The notes: generated by a model not told the origin, from the letters alone. A DNA stretch of 64,000 nucleotides from Candidatus Altimarinota bacterium (GCA_021736215.1 JAIPGI010000004.1:22809-86808); one strand, 5' to 3'; numbered from the stretch's first letter, positions 45,606 through 54,343 are shown. Program-made: numbers and translations.

Positions 45606-47894
45606 TTATTCATTATTTATCACTTCCAGTGGAGCAACTGACCCAACTATTTTTTTCACCCCTTGTCCAGCGAAGGCAATCGACAACACGTCCCCAGAAA
45701 TCTGAATAATCGTTCCTTCGCCAAATTCTCGGTGCGCTATACGCATTCCTACCTGAAAAGAAGTATCATTTCCTGAAATACCAAAAATTGCTTCTTTTTT
45801 ATTCTTTGCTGGAGCACTCAGGATAACGGACTTAGCTTTTTCCAATCCTTCATCATATTTTCTTCGTCCATAAAACATCCCCGTGGGGACAACGGTGTCT
45901 CGGTGAATACATTGGCTATCGAGTTCTGATAAAAATTTGGATGGTGAAGAATAGTCTGTTTTTCCAAAAATCATTCGAGACTTTGCGTGTGTGATAATGC
46001 ATTTTTTCTGCGCACGAGTGAGCGCCACATACCCCAGTCTTCTTTCCTCCTCCAACTGTTCCAAAGAGAATTGCGAACTACTCGATGGGAAAATCCCATC
46101 TTCCCATCCTGGTAAAAAAACGACTGGGAACTCTAATCCTTTGGACGCGTGGACCGTCATCATCGCTACTCGATCCTGCTCTCCTTCATACTGATCAATG
46201 TCTGAAATCAAGGCTACTCCCTCCAAAAAAGCTGCCAAACTGTCTTCGGCCGTATCGTATTTCCCAGCAACCGAAAAGAGCTCTCTTACATTTTGTTGTC
46301 GCATTTCTCCTTCAGCAGTCCCATCATCAAGATAGGACATATACTGAATTTTATCGATAATTCTATCGAGTAAAATAGATATCGGCTCATGCCCTACTAA
46401 TTTTTTTAGCTCTAAAATAGTATTTCTAAATATCCGTAGTAAATCTTTTTTTGAATCTGATAAATCGTCCATGTCATCTACCTGCTCCAATACTTCAAAA
46501 AGTCCCATAGTATAATGACTACTATATTTTTTGAGGGTTTCTATAGTTGAAGCCCCAATTTTCCGCGTAGGGACATTGATGATACGCATAAATGCAACAT
46601 CGTCTCGGGGATTAAAAAGAAGTCTCAGATACGCGATGATGTCTTTGATTTCTCGTCTATCAAAAAACCGAGTCCCTCCCACAATTTGATAGGGAATTTG
46701 ATATCTCATAAAGGCTTCTTCAAGTGCTCTTGATTGAGCATTCATGCGATAGAGAAGCACACAATCTGAATAACTCGAAGCGCCCGATTCTTTGAGGCTT
46801 TGAATATGCTGAGCAATGAAATTCCCTTCTTCTCTCTCATTTATAACCTCTCGGATATCGATAAGATCTCCTTTCTCGTTTTCGGTCCATAGGTTTTTTT
46901 CTTGTCCTGTCTCGTTATAAGAAATGAGACTATTCGCATTCTTGAGAATATTAGAAGTCGAACGATAATTCTGTTCGAGTTTTACTACTTTTGTATTCGG
47001 AAAATCACGGGAAAAATTCAAAATATTGGTATAATCAGCTCCTCTGAAGCTATAAATAGACTGATGATCATCTCCGATAACACAGAGATTGTGATGTTTA
47101 TCTGCTAAAAGCCGCACCATACGATATTGAGCAAAGTTCGTATCCTGATACTCATCCACCAAAAGATGTTCCCAACGATTTCTGTATTTTTCTAGGACTT
47201 CCAGAGAATCTTCGAAAAGCTGTACTGTTTTTTGCAACAAATCATCGAAATCCAAAGCATTGTGTTCCCCGAGGCGCTTTTGATATTCCGGAAAGAGTTC
47301 TTTCACCGCACGAGTAAATCGGTTGGGTTCTGCCGATGCTGAATATTCATCGGGAGTAAGAAGTTGGTTTTTGGCGGTAGAAATATGAGAGAGAACAGCT
47401 TTGAATTTAATTTCTTTATCGTCATATCCCTTTTCTTTCATAATTGTCTTCATGAGACTCTGCGAATCATCGGTATCGAAAATGACAAAACTTTTCGTGA
47501 TACCAAACCCGGGTTCCGAGTTTTTTGAACCCGGGTTTAAAGTGAGTTTTTCAATATCTTCACGCAGAATCCGTACACAGATGGAGTGAAAAGTCCCCAC
47601 TGTTGGCATTTTTTGATCCCAACCTTTTTCAAAACCCGGGTTCTGGGCTACTTTGAACCCGGGTTTGAGCAATCGTTCAATACGCGTTTTCATCTCGTTG
47701 GCAGCTTTATTGGTGAAGGTTACCGCCAAAATCTTGTCTCCCCGAACTCCGTGGGCAATAAGATTTGCAATGCGATGAGTAAGGCATTTTGTTTTTCCAG
47801 AACCCGCCCCTGCCAATATCAAAAGTGGTCCACTCAAAATTTCCACCGCTTCGCGTTGCTTCTCATTTAAACCGTCAAAAATAGGGTCGCTCAT
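45606..47894 (-). CDS. pcrA: UvrD/PcrA-family DNA helicase
   Basis: This 762-residue SF1A helicase unwinds DNA 3' to 5' in repair and replication-fork maintenance. Q-motif LNEKQREAV, Walker A ILAGAGSGKTKCLTHRI near residue 27-36, motif Ia TFTNKAANEM, motif II LLVDEYQDTN, motif III IGDDHQSIYSFRGAD, motif IV LEQNYRST, motif V MTVHASKGLEFPVVF and motif VI YVALTRAQ are all present. The C-terminal 60 residues form a Tudor-like domain (HREFGEGTIIQISGD) that binds RNA polymerase in PcrA. Two inserts not found in PcrA, at about residues 77-92 and 120-132, are encoded by palindromic repeats. The ATG at 47894 fits the conserved N terminus. Confidence 0.95.
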   Translation of the reverse strand: MSDPIFDGLNEKQREAVEILSGPLLILAGAGSGKTKCLTHRIANLIAHGVRGDKILAVTFTNKAANEMKTRIERLLKPGFKVAQNPGFEKGWDQKMPTVGTFHSICVRILREDIEKLTLNPGSKNSEPGFGITKSFVIFDTDDSQSLMKTIMKEKGYDDKEIKFKAVLSHISTAKNQLLTPDEYSASAEPNRFTRAVKELFPEYQKRLGEHNALDFDDLLQKTVQLFEDSLEVLEKYRNRWEHLLVDEYQDTNFAQYRMVRLLADKHHNLCVIGDDHQSIYSFRGADYTNILNFSRDFPNTKVVKLEQNYRSTSNILKNANSLISYNETGQEKNLWTENEKGDLIDIREVINEREEGNFIAQHIQSLKESGASSYSDCVLLYRMNAQSRALEEAFMRYQIPYQIVGGTRFFDRREIKDIIAYLRLLFNPRDDVAFMRIINVPTRKIGASTIETLKKYSSHYTMGLFEVLEQVDDMDDLSDSKKDLLRIFRNTILELKKLVGHEPISILLDRIIDKIQYMSYLDDGTAEGEMRQQNVRELFSVAGKYDTAEDSLAAFLEGVALISDIDQYEGEQDRVAMMTVHASKGLEFPVVFLPGWEDGIFPSSSSQFSLEQLEEERRLGYVALTRAQKKCIITHAKSRMIFGKTDYSSPSKFLSELDSQCIHRDTVVPTGMFYGRRKYDEGLEKAKSVILSAPAKNKKEAIFGISGNDTSFQVGMRIAHREFGEGTIIQISGDVLSIAFAGQGVKKIVGSVAPLEVINNE
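47505..47538. repeat. CCCGGG palindromic element inside uvrD (copy 1)
   Basis: AAACCCGGGTTC and GAACCCGGGTTT flank a loop of about 10 bases. Read in the uvrD frame, it encodes NPGSKNSEPGF. Same family as 47632, 56655 and 60553. Confidence 0.9.
47632..47668. repeat. CCCGGG palindromic element inside uvrD (copy 2)
   Basis: A 12-base inverted repeat (AAACCCGGGTTC/GAACCCGGGTTT) with a loop of about 12 bases; in frame it encodes KPGFKVAQNPGF. Confidence 0.9.
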
Positions 47895-48284
47895 GCGAAG
47901 GGCATAGTAATTATTTTCGTAAAACAAAAAAGCTATTTTTTTTATATTTAAAAATATTTTTCTTCCTCCCCCGTTCTATACCTATCCGTCCACCCGTGCA
48001 GACAGGGGAGTCAGATATCCTCTTCTACGAAGTAAGCACGAAGCGAATGTTAGTACAGACCTATTCATTCTAAGAGTTTTAGATTCCTGCCTCCGCAGGA
48101 ATGACGAAATTTGATTTTGTTGACAAAAAATTTAATTAATATTAATTATTGCGTGTTATTTCCTGCTTTCTTATTTCGGAATAGCAGAAAATACTCGATT
48201 CTTTTATTTCTGCATCAAAAGTTTTTTATTTTTTGAATAATTAAATATTTAATTTTTTATTTCAACACAAAGGAAAGGTGACTT
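47895..48284. other. non-coding divergent region between uvrD and the 63-aa gene
   Basis: This 390-base gap has no plausible gene. It holds an AT-rich uvrD promoter region, a REP-like palindrome ATTCCTGCCTCCGCAGGAAT (48080-48099) followed by GAC, a TTGACA at 48120-48125 with very AT-rich sequence after it that may be the + strand promoter, and a possible hairpin TTTCCTGCT/AGCAGAAA (48162-48194). If that promoter is used the + strand leader is about 130 nt. Confidence 0.6.
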
Positions 48285-48476
48285 ATGGCACGATCAAGAG
48301 GCAGAGGCCCAAAACCCATGCATGGAAAAGGCGGCTATCCTTTTTCTGAACGGAAAAAAATGGCCGAATTATTGAAAAACCTCACCAAAGCGGAACGCCG
48401 ACTTCTGCTTGATAAGACGTTTGGTCCAATTCCCCAAAAGAAGGAGGAAAGTGTTACCCCCCCCACCAAGAGTTGA
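48285..48476 (+). CDS. small basic protein, 63 aa
   Basis: An unrecognised protein, MARSRGRGPKPMHGKGGYPF..., with a basic Gly/Pro-rich N terminus, a helix (ERKKMAELLKNLTKAERRLLLDK) and a Pro/Thr tail. It has a strong Shine-Dalgarno-like AAGGAAAGGTGA before the ATG, in contrast to several near-leaderless genes in this window, and is followed by a terminator at 48600. It may bind nucleic acid; that is inferred from charge only. Confidence 0.68.
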   Translation: MARSRGRGPKPMHGKGGYPFSERKKMAELLKNLTKAERRLLLDKTFGPIPQKKEESVTPPTKS

Positions 48477-48509
48477 AAGGGAATATCCAATAACTTCTCC
48501 TCGTCCATG

Positions 48510-48599
48510 GTGGCTATAAAAAACTGGTGCAGATTGTGCAGGAACTCGTTTTCAACGGGTTTCTGCACTTTCAGTTGAGAAAAAAATAATTTTCGCTTC
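48510..48599 (+). other. possible structured 3' RNA segment
   Basis: GTGCAGA (near 48522) can pair with TCTGCAC (near 48562) around an inner AACTCG/CGGGTT stem, giving a long hairpin between the 63-aa gene and its terminator. Whether it is a 3' UTR or a small RNA cannot be told. Confidence 0.35.
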
Positions 48600-48636
48600 A
48601 TAAGGACGGTTTTCCCCCGTCCTTATTTATTTTTTT
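48600..48636 (+). terminator. Rho-independent terminator
   Basis: ATAAGGACGG/CCGTCCTTAT stem with a 7-nt loop, followed by TTATTTTTTT. Confidence 0.9.
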
Positions 48637-48656
48637 GATATTTTCCAAAAAATTCC

Positions 48657-48684
48657 TTGACAGATACTCTTTCGACGCTACAAT
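48657..48684 (+). promoter_or_regulatory. promoter of the infA-ribosomal operon
   Basis: TTGACA (48657-48662), 16-base spacer, TACAAT (48679-48684). It lies 26 bases before the infA ATG and right after the terminator, so the ribosomal operon starts here. Confidence 0.8.
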
Positions 48685-48710
48685 TCGCCAGCTTTTTGAC
48701 TTGGTCCCAC

Positions 48711-48941
48711 ATGAGCAATAGTGATCTTATAGAGGTCGAAGGCGTTATCAAAATGGCCTACCCAGGCTCCGAATTTCAGGTCGAATTAACGGCTGATGGA
48801 TTCGAGGGCCACCTCGTGAGAGCGCGATTGTCGGGTAAAATGAGGATGCACTACATCCGAATTGTTCCAGGAGATAAAGTTCGACTCGAACTTTCTCCTT
48901 ACAATCTCGAAGAGGGCCGAATTACTTTCCGTTTCAAATAA
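48711..48941 (+). CDS. infA: translation initiation factor IF-1
   Basis: The 76-residue OB-fold protein [22 protein letters not shown]...[27 protein letters not shown] matches IF-1, which binds the 30S A site during initiation. The ATG at 48711 is used; the frame upstream includes the promoter hexamers. It heads the alpha-operon-type ribosomal cluster and is followed at once by rpmJ. Confidence 0.97.
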   Translation: MSNSDLIEVEGVIKMAYPGSEFQVELTADGFEGHLVRARLSGKMRMHYIRIVPGDKVRLELSPYNLEEGRITFRFK

Positions 48942-49067
48942 ATGAAGGTTCGATCATCTGTAAAACCGATTTGTAAGTTCTGTCGTGTCATTCGACGGAA
49001 GAGTGTTGTAAGAGTTATTTGTGCGAACCCAGCTACTCGCGGAAAACATAAACAACGACAAGGCTAA
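48942..49067 (+). CDS. rpmJ: 50S ribosomal protein L36
   Basis: A 41-residue protein, [20 protein letters not shown]..., with the zinc-ribbon ligands C11, C14 and C27 and a histidine (KHKQRQG) typical of the C+ form of L36. It begins directly after the infA stop and its own stop overlaps the rpsM start (TAATG). Confidence 0.95.
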   Translation: MKVRSSVKPICKFCRVIRRKSVVRVICANPATRGKHKQRQG

Positions 49068-49444
49068 TGCGTATTGCTAATATAACCATTCCCGCTGAAA
49101 AAAGACTCGTGATTGCTCTCACGTATATTTACGGTATTGGACCTGCTCGAGCAGAGCTTGTTTGCAAGAAGGCCAAAATCAGTGTTGATAAACGTGTAAA
49201 AAATCTTACCACTGAAGAGGAGGAAAAAATCCGAGAAATCTTAGCTGGATTTAATTTTGTTCTTGAAGCAGATTTGCGACGAGAAGTATCCCAAGATATT
49301 AAACGTTTACAGGATATCGGTTCTTATCGAGGATACCGACATCGAAGAAAGTTACCGGTTCGTGGACAACGAACAAAAACCAACGCTAAGACCCGAAAAG
49401 GTCGGGGACGAGCCGTTGCCAATAAAAAAGTAGCAACTAAATAA
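49067..49444 (+). CDS. rpsM: 30S ribosomal protein S13
   Basis: 125 residues. N-terminal [25 protein letters not shown] and C-terminal [32 protein letters not shown] sequence are standard S13, at the 30S head. One base separates it from rpsK. Confidence 0.97.
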   Translation: MRIANITIPAEKRLVIALTYIYGIGPARAELVCKKAKISVDKRVKNLTTEEEEKIREILAGFNFVLEADLRREVSQDIKRLQDIGSYRGYRHRRKLPVRGQRTKTNAKTRKGRGRAVANKKVATK

Positions 49445-49445
49445 T

Positions 49446-49826
49446 ATGGCAAAACCAACGAAGAAAAAGATACGAAAAAGTTTTGATCACGGAATAGTGA
49501 ATATTCGTGCGAACTATAATAACACGATTGTTACCCTTTCTGACCCAGAGGGAAATGTTGTTGGATGGAGTAGTCCTGGAGCCAATGGCTACAAGGGTGC
49601 ACGCCAAGCCACTCCCTATGCTGGACAAATCTCTGCTGAAAAAGTGGCTGAAAAAGCTCTCGCTCTTGGTATGAAAACCGTCGAGGTCTATGTCAAAGGC
49701 ATGGGTCCTGGACGAGATCAAACTGTCCGAGGACTTATGAATGGGGGACTTGAAGTTCTTTCTATTTCAGATAGAACACGTGTTCCACACGGTGGTTGCC
49801 GTTCCTGTCGTATTCGTAAAGTTTAA
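49446..49826 (+). CDS. rpsK: 30S ribosomal protein S11
   Basis: 126 residues with HGIVNIRANYNNTIVTLSDPEGN, ARQATPYAGQISAEKVAEKA, and the C-terminal SDRTRVPHGGCRSCRIRKV; S11 of the 30S platform. Confidence 0.97.
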   Translation: MAKPTKKKIRKSFDHGIVNIRANYNNTIVTLSDPEGNVVGWSSPGANGYKGARQATPYAGQISAEKVAEKALALGMKTVEVYVKGMGPGRDQTVRGLMNGGLEVLSISDRTRVPHGGCRSCRIRKV

Positions 49827-49852
49827 ATTAACTCTAAGCTCTAAAACCTCAT

Positions 49853-50467
49853 ATGCGTTATACCGGACCAAAAGCACGATTATGTAGACGAGAAGGGGTA
49901 AACCTCTTCGGATCGCCAAAATACCAGAAAATTCTTCAACGAAATCAGGGTATTCCAGGAATGCATGGAGCAAAACGAGGAGGAAAATTAACTGAATACG
50001 GAAAACAATTGCGAGAAAAACAGAAAGCCAAGCGAATGTTTGGATTGTCTGAAAAACAATTTGCAAGATATTATGATCGAGCATCACGATCTCGAGCAGT
50101 CACTGGCGATAAATTACTAGAATTATTGGAACGAAGGCTTGATAATGTCCTCTATCGATCAGGGTTTGCTATGACCCGCGACCAGGGAAGACAATTCTCT
50201 TCTCACGGTATATTCCTGGTAAATGGACGTCGAGTAGACATCCCCTCATACGAAGTTCGTGTGGGAGACAAAATCGAAGTACGCGAAGCCAAGAAATCTT
50301 CTTCAGTTTTCACAAAAAATAAAGAAGAACAGGGAGAATATACAGCTCCATCTTGGTTAAAAGTAGATAATAAAAAACTAAGCGTTGAAATCGTTGCTTT
50401 GCCCGATGTGAAACATTTCGAGCAAATCATTGAACCTCAACTCATCGTGGAATTTTATTCCCGATAA
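49853..50467 (+). CDS. rpsD: 30S ribosomal protein S4
   Basis: 204 residues: MRYTGPKARLCRREGVNLFG at the start (zinc-free C- form), a central S4 RNA-binding domain (LLELLERRLDNVLYRSGFA...FLVNGRRVDIPSYEVRVGD), and the C terminus IEPQLIVEFYSR. In many bacteria S4 binds its own operon mRNA; no such leader could be identified here. Confidence 0.97.
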   Translation: MRYTGPKARLCRREGVNLFGSPKYQKILQRNQGIPGMHGAKRGGKLTEYGKQLREKQKAKRMFGLSEKQFARYYDRASRSRAVTGDKLLELLERRLDNVLYRSGFAMTRDQGRQFSSHGIFLVNGRRVDIPSYEVRVGDKIEVREAKKSSSVFTKNKEEQGEYTAPSWLKVDNKKLSVEIVALPDVKHFEQIIEPQLIVEFYSR

Positions 50468-50490
50468 ACCTTTTCTTAACTTTTCTTTCG

Positions 50491-51495
50491 ATGCATATCC
50501 TTCACGAACAGATCGGCGCTCCACAGTTCAAAATAAAAGCCGAATCAAAGAATGCTGCTTCCTTGATTGTGTCTCCGCTGCCATCTGGATATGGGTTGAC
50601 TTTGGGAAACGCCATGCGACGCGTTCTTCTCTCGAGTCTCCCTGGAACCGCTGTTACTGCTGTTAAAATTGAAGGTGCTTCTCATGAATATTCAACACTC
50701 CCAGGAGTCAAAGACTCTATTTTCGATATTATTTTGAATATTCGCCAACTTAAACTCAAAAAACATACAAAGGGAGTCGAGGAAGTGGAAGTTCCGCTTC
50801 TAAAGTCAGGAAAAATCACTGCCAAAAACCTAAAGGTTTCCAGTGATATTGAAATTCTTGACCCTGCACAGGTTATTACCACCTGCGATAAAGCTGATAC
50901 GAAGAAAAAAATGGTACTTCGTGTCGAAAAAGGGGTGGGATACCACCTCGTTAGCAATGAAGACAATTCCAAAGAGGAAAATCCTGAGTTCATGTTGATT
51001 GATGCTAACTTCTCTCCCGTCACCCACGTAAAGTATGAAGTGTCCCCCGCTCGTGTTGGAGAATTAACAAATCTCGATCAGCTCACGGTCTCTGTTGAAA
51101 CCGATGGTTCTCTTGAAGCAGAAAATGCATTAAAACTCTCTGCTGGAATTTTGGAAAATTACTTTTCCCTTTTCAATCGAGAAGATGCGTATACTGATGA
51201 GGAATTCACGACAAGTTTTGATGCCATTAAACGCAGACGAGAGTCAGAAGAAGTTGCTGCAGCTGCTGCTGCAGAAACCGCTTTCACCCCTATTGATATT
51301 TTGGGACTTTCTCAGCGTACTCTGAACGCACTTGTAAACGGGAACATTACTTCTATTGAACAATTGATTGCAACTCCTATGAGTCAGCTTTCTCAACTGC
51401 GAGGATTTGGACAGAAGGCCAAAACCGAACTTGAACAAGTTCTCTCTGAACGCGGCTATACACTGCAACCACCAAAACAATCTAACAACGAATAA
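50491..51495 (+). CDS. rpoA: RNA polymerase alpha subunit
   Basis: 334 residues. The N-terminal dimerisation domain has LGNAMRRVLLSSLPGTAVTAVKI near residue 39. A Glu/Ala-rich linker (EEVAAAAAAETAF) leads to a complete C-terminal domain (LGLSQRTLNALVNGNITSIEQLIA...LRGFGQKAKTELEQVL) that can contact UP elements and activators. Confidence 0.98.
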   Translation: MHILHEQIGAPQFKIKAESKNAASLIVSPLPSGYGLTLGNAMRRVLLSSLPGTAVTAVKIEGASHEYSTLPGVKDSIFDIILNIRQLKLKKHTKGVEEVEVPLLKSGKITAKNLKVSSDIEILDPAQVITTCDKADTKKKMVLRVEKGVGYHLVSNEDNSKEENPEFMLIDANFSPVTHVKYEVSPARVGELTNLDQLTVSVETDGSLEAENALKLSAGILENYFSLFNREDAYTDEEFTTSFDAIKRRRESEEVAAAAAAETAFTPIDILGLSQRTLNALVNGNITSIEQLIATPMSQLSQLRGFGQKAKTELEQVLSERGYTLQPPKQSNNE

Positions 51496-51501
51496 TAAAA
51501 A

Positions 51502-51864
51502 ATGAGACACCGAAATAAGAAAATTATTCTCAATCGACCTGCTGATCAGCGAAAAGCGTTGAAAAGAAATCTATTAACATCTCTTTTTGAATCTGGAGCA
51601 GTTCAAACGACTGATTTGAAAGCAAAACTTCTTTCTATGGAAGCCGATAGGCTTATTATTTTGACCAAAAAACAGAAAGAATCTTTCAATGCTATCCGAG
51701 AATTAAAAAGAGTTTTATTCACAGAACCTTCTTCTCGAAAAGCATTTGAGTATGCACAAAAAACGAAACGAAGTTCTGGATTTACTCGAGTTACAAAAAT
51801 TAGAATTCGTCCCGGCGATGGTGCTGTTGTGACGCAAGTAGAACTTATCCAAGACGAAAAATGA
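51502..51864 (+). CDS. rplQ: 50S ribosomal protein L17
   Basis: 120 residues: MRHRNKKIILNRPADQRKALKRNLLTSLFESGAVQTT and C-terminal TRVTKIRIRPGDGAVVTQVEL. Its stop overlaps the rplM start by four bases. Confidence 0.96.
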   Translation: MRHRNKKIILNRPADQRKALKRNLLTSLFESGAVQTTDLKAKLLSMEADRLIILTKKQKESFNAIRELKRVLFTEPSSRKAFEYAQKTKRSSGFTRVTKIRIRPGDGAVVTQVELIQDEK

Positions 51865-52310
51865 AAAAGACAACTCTTCGCCAAAACGTAACAAATATTG
51901 ATCGAACCTGGTTCGTTGTTGATGCTGAGGGGAAAAACCTCGGTCATTTAGCAACTGCTATTGCAACTGTATTGCGAGGAAAAAACCGTGTGGATTTCAC
52001 TCCACATGTCGACGGAGGAGATTATATAGTGGTTTTGAACTCTGAAAAAATTCAGTTGTCTGGGAATAAAGAAGAACAAAAGATGTATTATCGACATTCT
52101 CGATATTTAGGAAATCTCAAAACTCAAAGTGCCAGCGTTGTTCGAACCAAAAACCCAACGAAACTCATTCGAGATGCTGTTTCTGGAATGTTGGCTCGAA
52201 CCAAACACCGAAAAGAACAACTTCTTAGATTATATTTGGTGATTGGATCAAAAAATCCTCATCAAGCCCAAAACCCAATCCCTTTACCAATCGATTCTCA
52301 TGGCAAATAG
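51861..52310 (+). CDS. rplM: 50S ribosomal protein L13
   Basis: 149 residues: TWFVVDAEGKNLGHLATAIATVLRGKNRVDFTPHVDGGDYIVVLNSEKI, YRHSRYLGNL, AVSGMLARTKHRKEQ and the NPHQAQNP tail. The C terminus runs 11 bases into rpsI. Confidence 0.96.
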   Translation: MKKTTLRQNVTNIDRTWFVVDAEGKNLGHLATAIATVLRGKNRVDFTPHVDGGDYIVVLNSEKIQLSGNKEEQKMYYRHSRYLGNLKTQSASVVRTKNPTKLIRDAVSGMLARTKHRKEQLLRLYLVIGSKNPHQAQNPIPLPIDSHGK

Positions 52311-52698
52311 AGCTTTTTTTTACGCTGTCGGACGACGAAAAACCTCACGCGCAACCGTTAAGTTATTCCCTGATGGAAAGGGAGATGTCATGGTGAATGG
52401 AAAAGCATTGCAAGAATGGGCCGATACCGCTGAAATAAAACGTACGATTCTTCAACCCTTGGATTTGCTCGGATTTAAGAAAGATTTTGATTTGGAAATC
52501 CTTTCTGGGGGAGGAGGAAAAACCGCTCAATCAGATGCTATTCGCTTAGGTATTTCTCGAGCTATTGTAAAAAAGGACAGCACTCTTCGACAACAAATCA
52601 AAGAAGCTGGATTTCTCACACGAGACCCACGAAAGAAAGAACGAAAGAAACCAGGTCTCAAAAAAGCTCGACGAGCTCCACAATTCTCAAAACGATAA
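52300..52698 (+). CDS. rpsI: 30S ribosomal protein S9
   Basis: 132 residues: FYAVGRRKTSRATVKLFPDGKGDVMVNG, GGGKTAQSDAIRLGISRAIV, and the C-terminal KARRAPQFSKR whose last Lys-Arg contact P-site tRNA. The ATG at 52300 gives the canonical N terminus; the frame upstream belongs to rplM sequence. Confidence 0.96.
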   Translation: MANRAFFYAVGRRKTSRATVKLFPDGKGDVMVNGKALQEWADTAEIKRTILQPLDLLGFKKDFDLEILSGGGGKTAQSDAIRLGISRAIVKKDSTLRQQIKEAGFLTRDPRKKERKKPGLKKARRAPQFSKR

Positions 52699-52704
52699 TT
52701 GTTT

Positions 52705-52833
52705 TGTCATTGCGAGGAACCCTGAGCGAAGTCGAAGGGGACGAAGCAATCTATTTCTTCTTTTTGGCAATCAAATTTTTAGAAAATAGGTGAAAACAGT
52801 AGATTACCACTCCCGCGTACGCGGGATCGCGAT
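52705..52833. repeat. REP-like repeats after the ribosomal operon
   Basis: GTCATTGCGAGGAACC... (52706 on) and a palindrome TCCCGCGTACGCGGGA (52810-52825) belong to the dispersed GTCATTGCGAG family also seen at 10050 and elsewhere. No gene is seen here. Confidence 0.6.
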
Positions 52834-52839
52834 GATATT

Positions 52840-53238
52840 TTATTTTTGTCCCCAAAACACCCATTTCCACTTATCGAGAATGGGTACATCCGAACGAACT
52901 ACTTGTTCTTCTTTTCTTTTTTCCGTCTTTGTTGGCAAAATATCGAGTTTTTCCTCAATAAAAAGCAATACCTGTTCCCCAGCTTGTTTTTTTCCCATTT
53001 GCATTTTGGATTCCTTATCAATCCTTTGTGGGGTCTGAAGATATTCTAATTGTCTTTTTTTTACTTCAATATCTTGCAAACTCGATTCATTTTGTTGTCG
53101 AATAGCATCTATTTCTTTTTGTATTTTTCGACTCTCATGCAAAAAACTCGCCAAACTGTAGAGTAACCAAAAGATTACTACAAAAACAATAACCAGCGAA
53201 ATAACATTTTTGGATGTGTAGACGTTTTCCTTTTTCAT
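52840..53238 (-). CDS. FtsB/DivIC-like septum formation protein
   Basis: The 132-residue protein has a short cytoplasmic N terminus, one membrane helix (VISLVIVFVVIFWLLYSLASFL) and then a coiled coil (KIQKEIDAIRQQNESSLQDIEVKKRQLEYL), with an end TPQRIDKESKMQMGKKQAGEQV matching the conserved GMxxPGE element of FtsB/DivIC. By family it links FtsQ and FtsL at the division septum. The ATG at 53238 is preferred over one at 53268. It is divergent from pth, with overlapping promoter regions. Confidence 0.8.
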   Translation of the reverse strand: MKKENVYTSKNVISLVIVFVVIFWLLYSLASFLHESRKIQKEIDAIRQQNESSLQDIEVKKRQLEYLQTPQRIDKESKMQMGKKQAGEQVLLFIEEKLDILPTKTEKRKEEQVVRSDVPILDKWKWVFWGQK

Positions 53239-53249
53239 GAACGCATAGA

Positions 53250-53278
53250 TTGAAACAAATCCCAACACAAATTACAAT
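53250..53278 (+). promoter_or_regulatory. promoter of pth
   Basis: TTGAAA (53250-53255), 17-base spacer, TACAAT (53273-53278). The start codon chosen (53286) lies 7 bases after the -10 box, so the mRNA would be leaderless or nearly so. Confidence 0.7.
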
Positions 53279-53285
53279 GAAAATG

Positions 53286-53819
53286 ATGAAACTTTTAGTA
53301 GGACTCGGAAATATCGGAACCCCATACGAAAACACACGTCATAATTTTGGTTTTTTATACATAGATGCTCTTTTTAAAAAATTTAATTTTGATTCATTCC
53401 AAAATGAAAAAAAATTCTTTGGACAGATTGCTCGTGGACAAATAAAAAACGAAAAAGTAATTCTTCTCAAGCCTGAAACCTATATGAATTTGAGCGGGAA
53501 GGCGATTGTTGCCGTTTTGGGATATTACAAACTACATCCAAGCGATGTGTGGGTGTTTTTTGATGATGTGGATTTGGAATTTGGACAAATTCGTTTTCGA
53601 GAAAAAGGAAGTTCAGGTGGTCATAATGGTATAAAATCGATTATTTCCGCCTTAGGAAGTGAAGAATTTCCACGAATAAAATTAGGCATCAAGAATCAAG
53701 AAAATCCACACATAAGTACCTCTGATTTTGTTTTAGGGAAATTTACTTCGGAAGAAAAAGCCATTATTCCTGACATCCTCAAGGAGGCTATGGAAAAGTT
53801 TTTAGACCATTTCGCATGA
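53286..53819 (+). CDS. pth: peptidyl-tRNA hydrolase
   Basis: This 177-residue enzyme frees tRNA from stalled peptidyl-tRNA. MKLLVGLGNIGTPYENTRHNFGF carries the catalytic His (H in TRHNFG), LLKPETYMNLSG with the conserved Asn, FFDDVDLEFGQIR with the catalytic Asp, and GSSGGHNGIKSI follow. ATGs at 53277 and 53283 are in frame, but the third (53286) gives the canonical start and fits the promoter. The stop overlaps the next gene (ATGA). Confidence 0.96.
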   Translation: MKLLVGLGNIGTPYENTRHNFGFLYIDALFKKFNFDSFQNEKKFFGQIARGQIKNEKVILLKPETYMNLSGKAIVAVLGYYKLHPSDVWVFFDDVDLEFGQIRFREKGSSGGHNGIKSIISALGSEEFPRIKLGIKNQENPHISTSDFVLGKFTSEEKAIIPDILKEAMEKFLDHFA

Positions 53820-54343
53820 TTACGAGCTTTCGCGAAACCCAAAAAACACTTGTGTTTTCAAAAAATGAAAACTTCCCCATCGGAATGTTTATTGATTTTG
53901 TTATCAACCCAGATAATGGAATTTTCGAGGCTATTTGGATTAAAACTGACGATGGATTACGACTTCTTTCTCCTCATGATATATGGCAATGGAGGAATCA
54001 AAAGATGATTATTAACGATGAAAATGACCTCACTGATCCCGAACATTTTCCAAAAATACAAAAAGTTATTGAACGAGAAATCCCAATAATCAATGCCAAG
54101 GTTTTTATAAACCAAAAATTATTATTGGGACGAGTCGTTGATTTTTCTTTTGATACACTCTCACCACGGATATTAACACTTATTGTTCGTTCTGGTTTTT
54201 GGATTTGGGGGCAAGATAGAATTGTTCCTCAATCAAGAATTATAAAAATTTCATCACAGGGAATTTTGATCAGCAATAATATTCTTAAAACTCCAGAAAG
54301 AGAGGAACCCAAAGACACAAAGATTATTCCAGAAATCGAATAG
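53816..54343 (+). CDS. PRC-barrel domain protein
   Basis: The 175-residue protein looks like two PRC-barrel repeats: IGMFIDFVINPDNGIFEAIWIKTDDGLRLLSPHDIW in the first half and LLGRVVDFSFDTLSPRILTLIVRS...RIVPQSRIIKIS in the second. PRC barrels occur in photosynthetic reaction centre H subunits and RimM; here the role is unknown. It overlaps pth by four bases, so both are likely co-translated. A Pro/Glu/Asp-rich tail ends the protein. Confidence 0.75.
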   Translation: MITSFRETQKTLVFSKNENFPIGMFIDFVINPDNGIFEAIWIKTDDGLRLLSPHDIWQWRNQKMIINDENDLTDPEHFPKIQKVIEREIPIINAKVFINQKLLLGRVVDFSFDTLSPRILTLIVRSGFWIWGQDRIVPQSRIIKISSQGILISNNILKTPEREEPKDTKIIPEIE

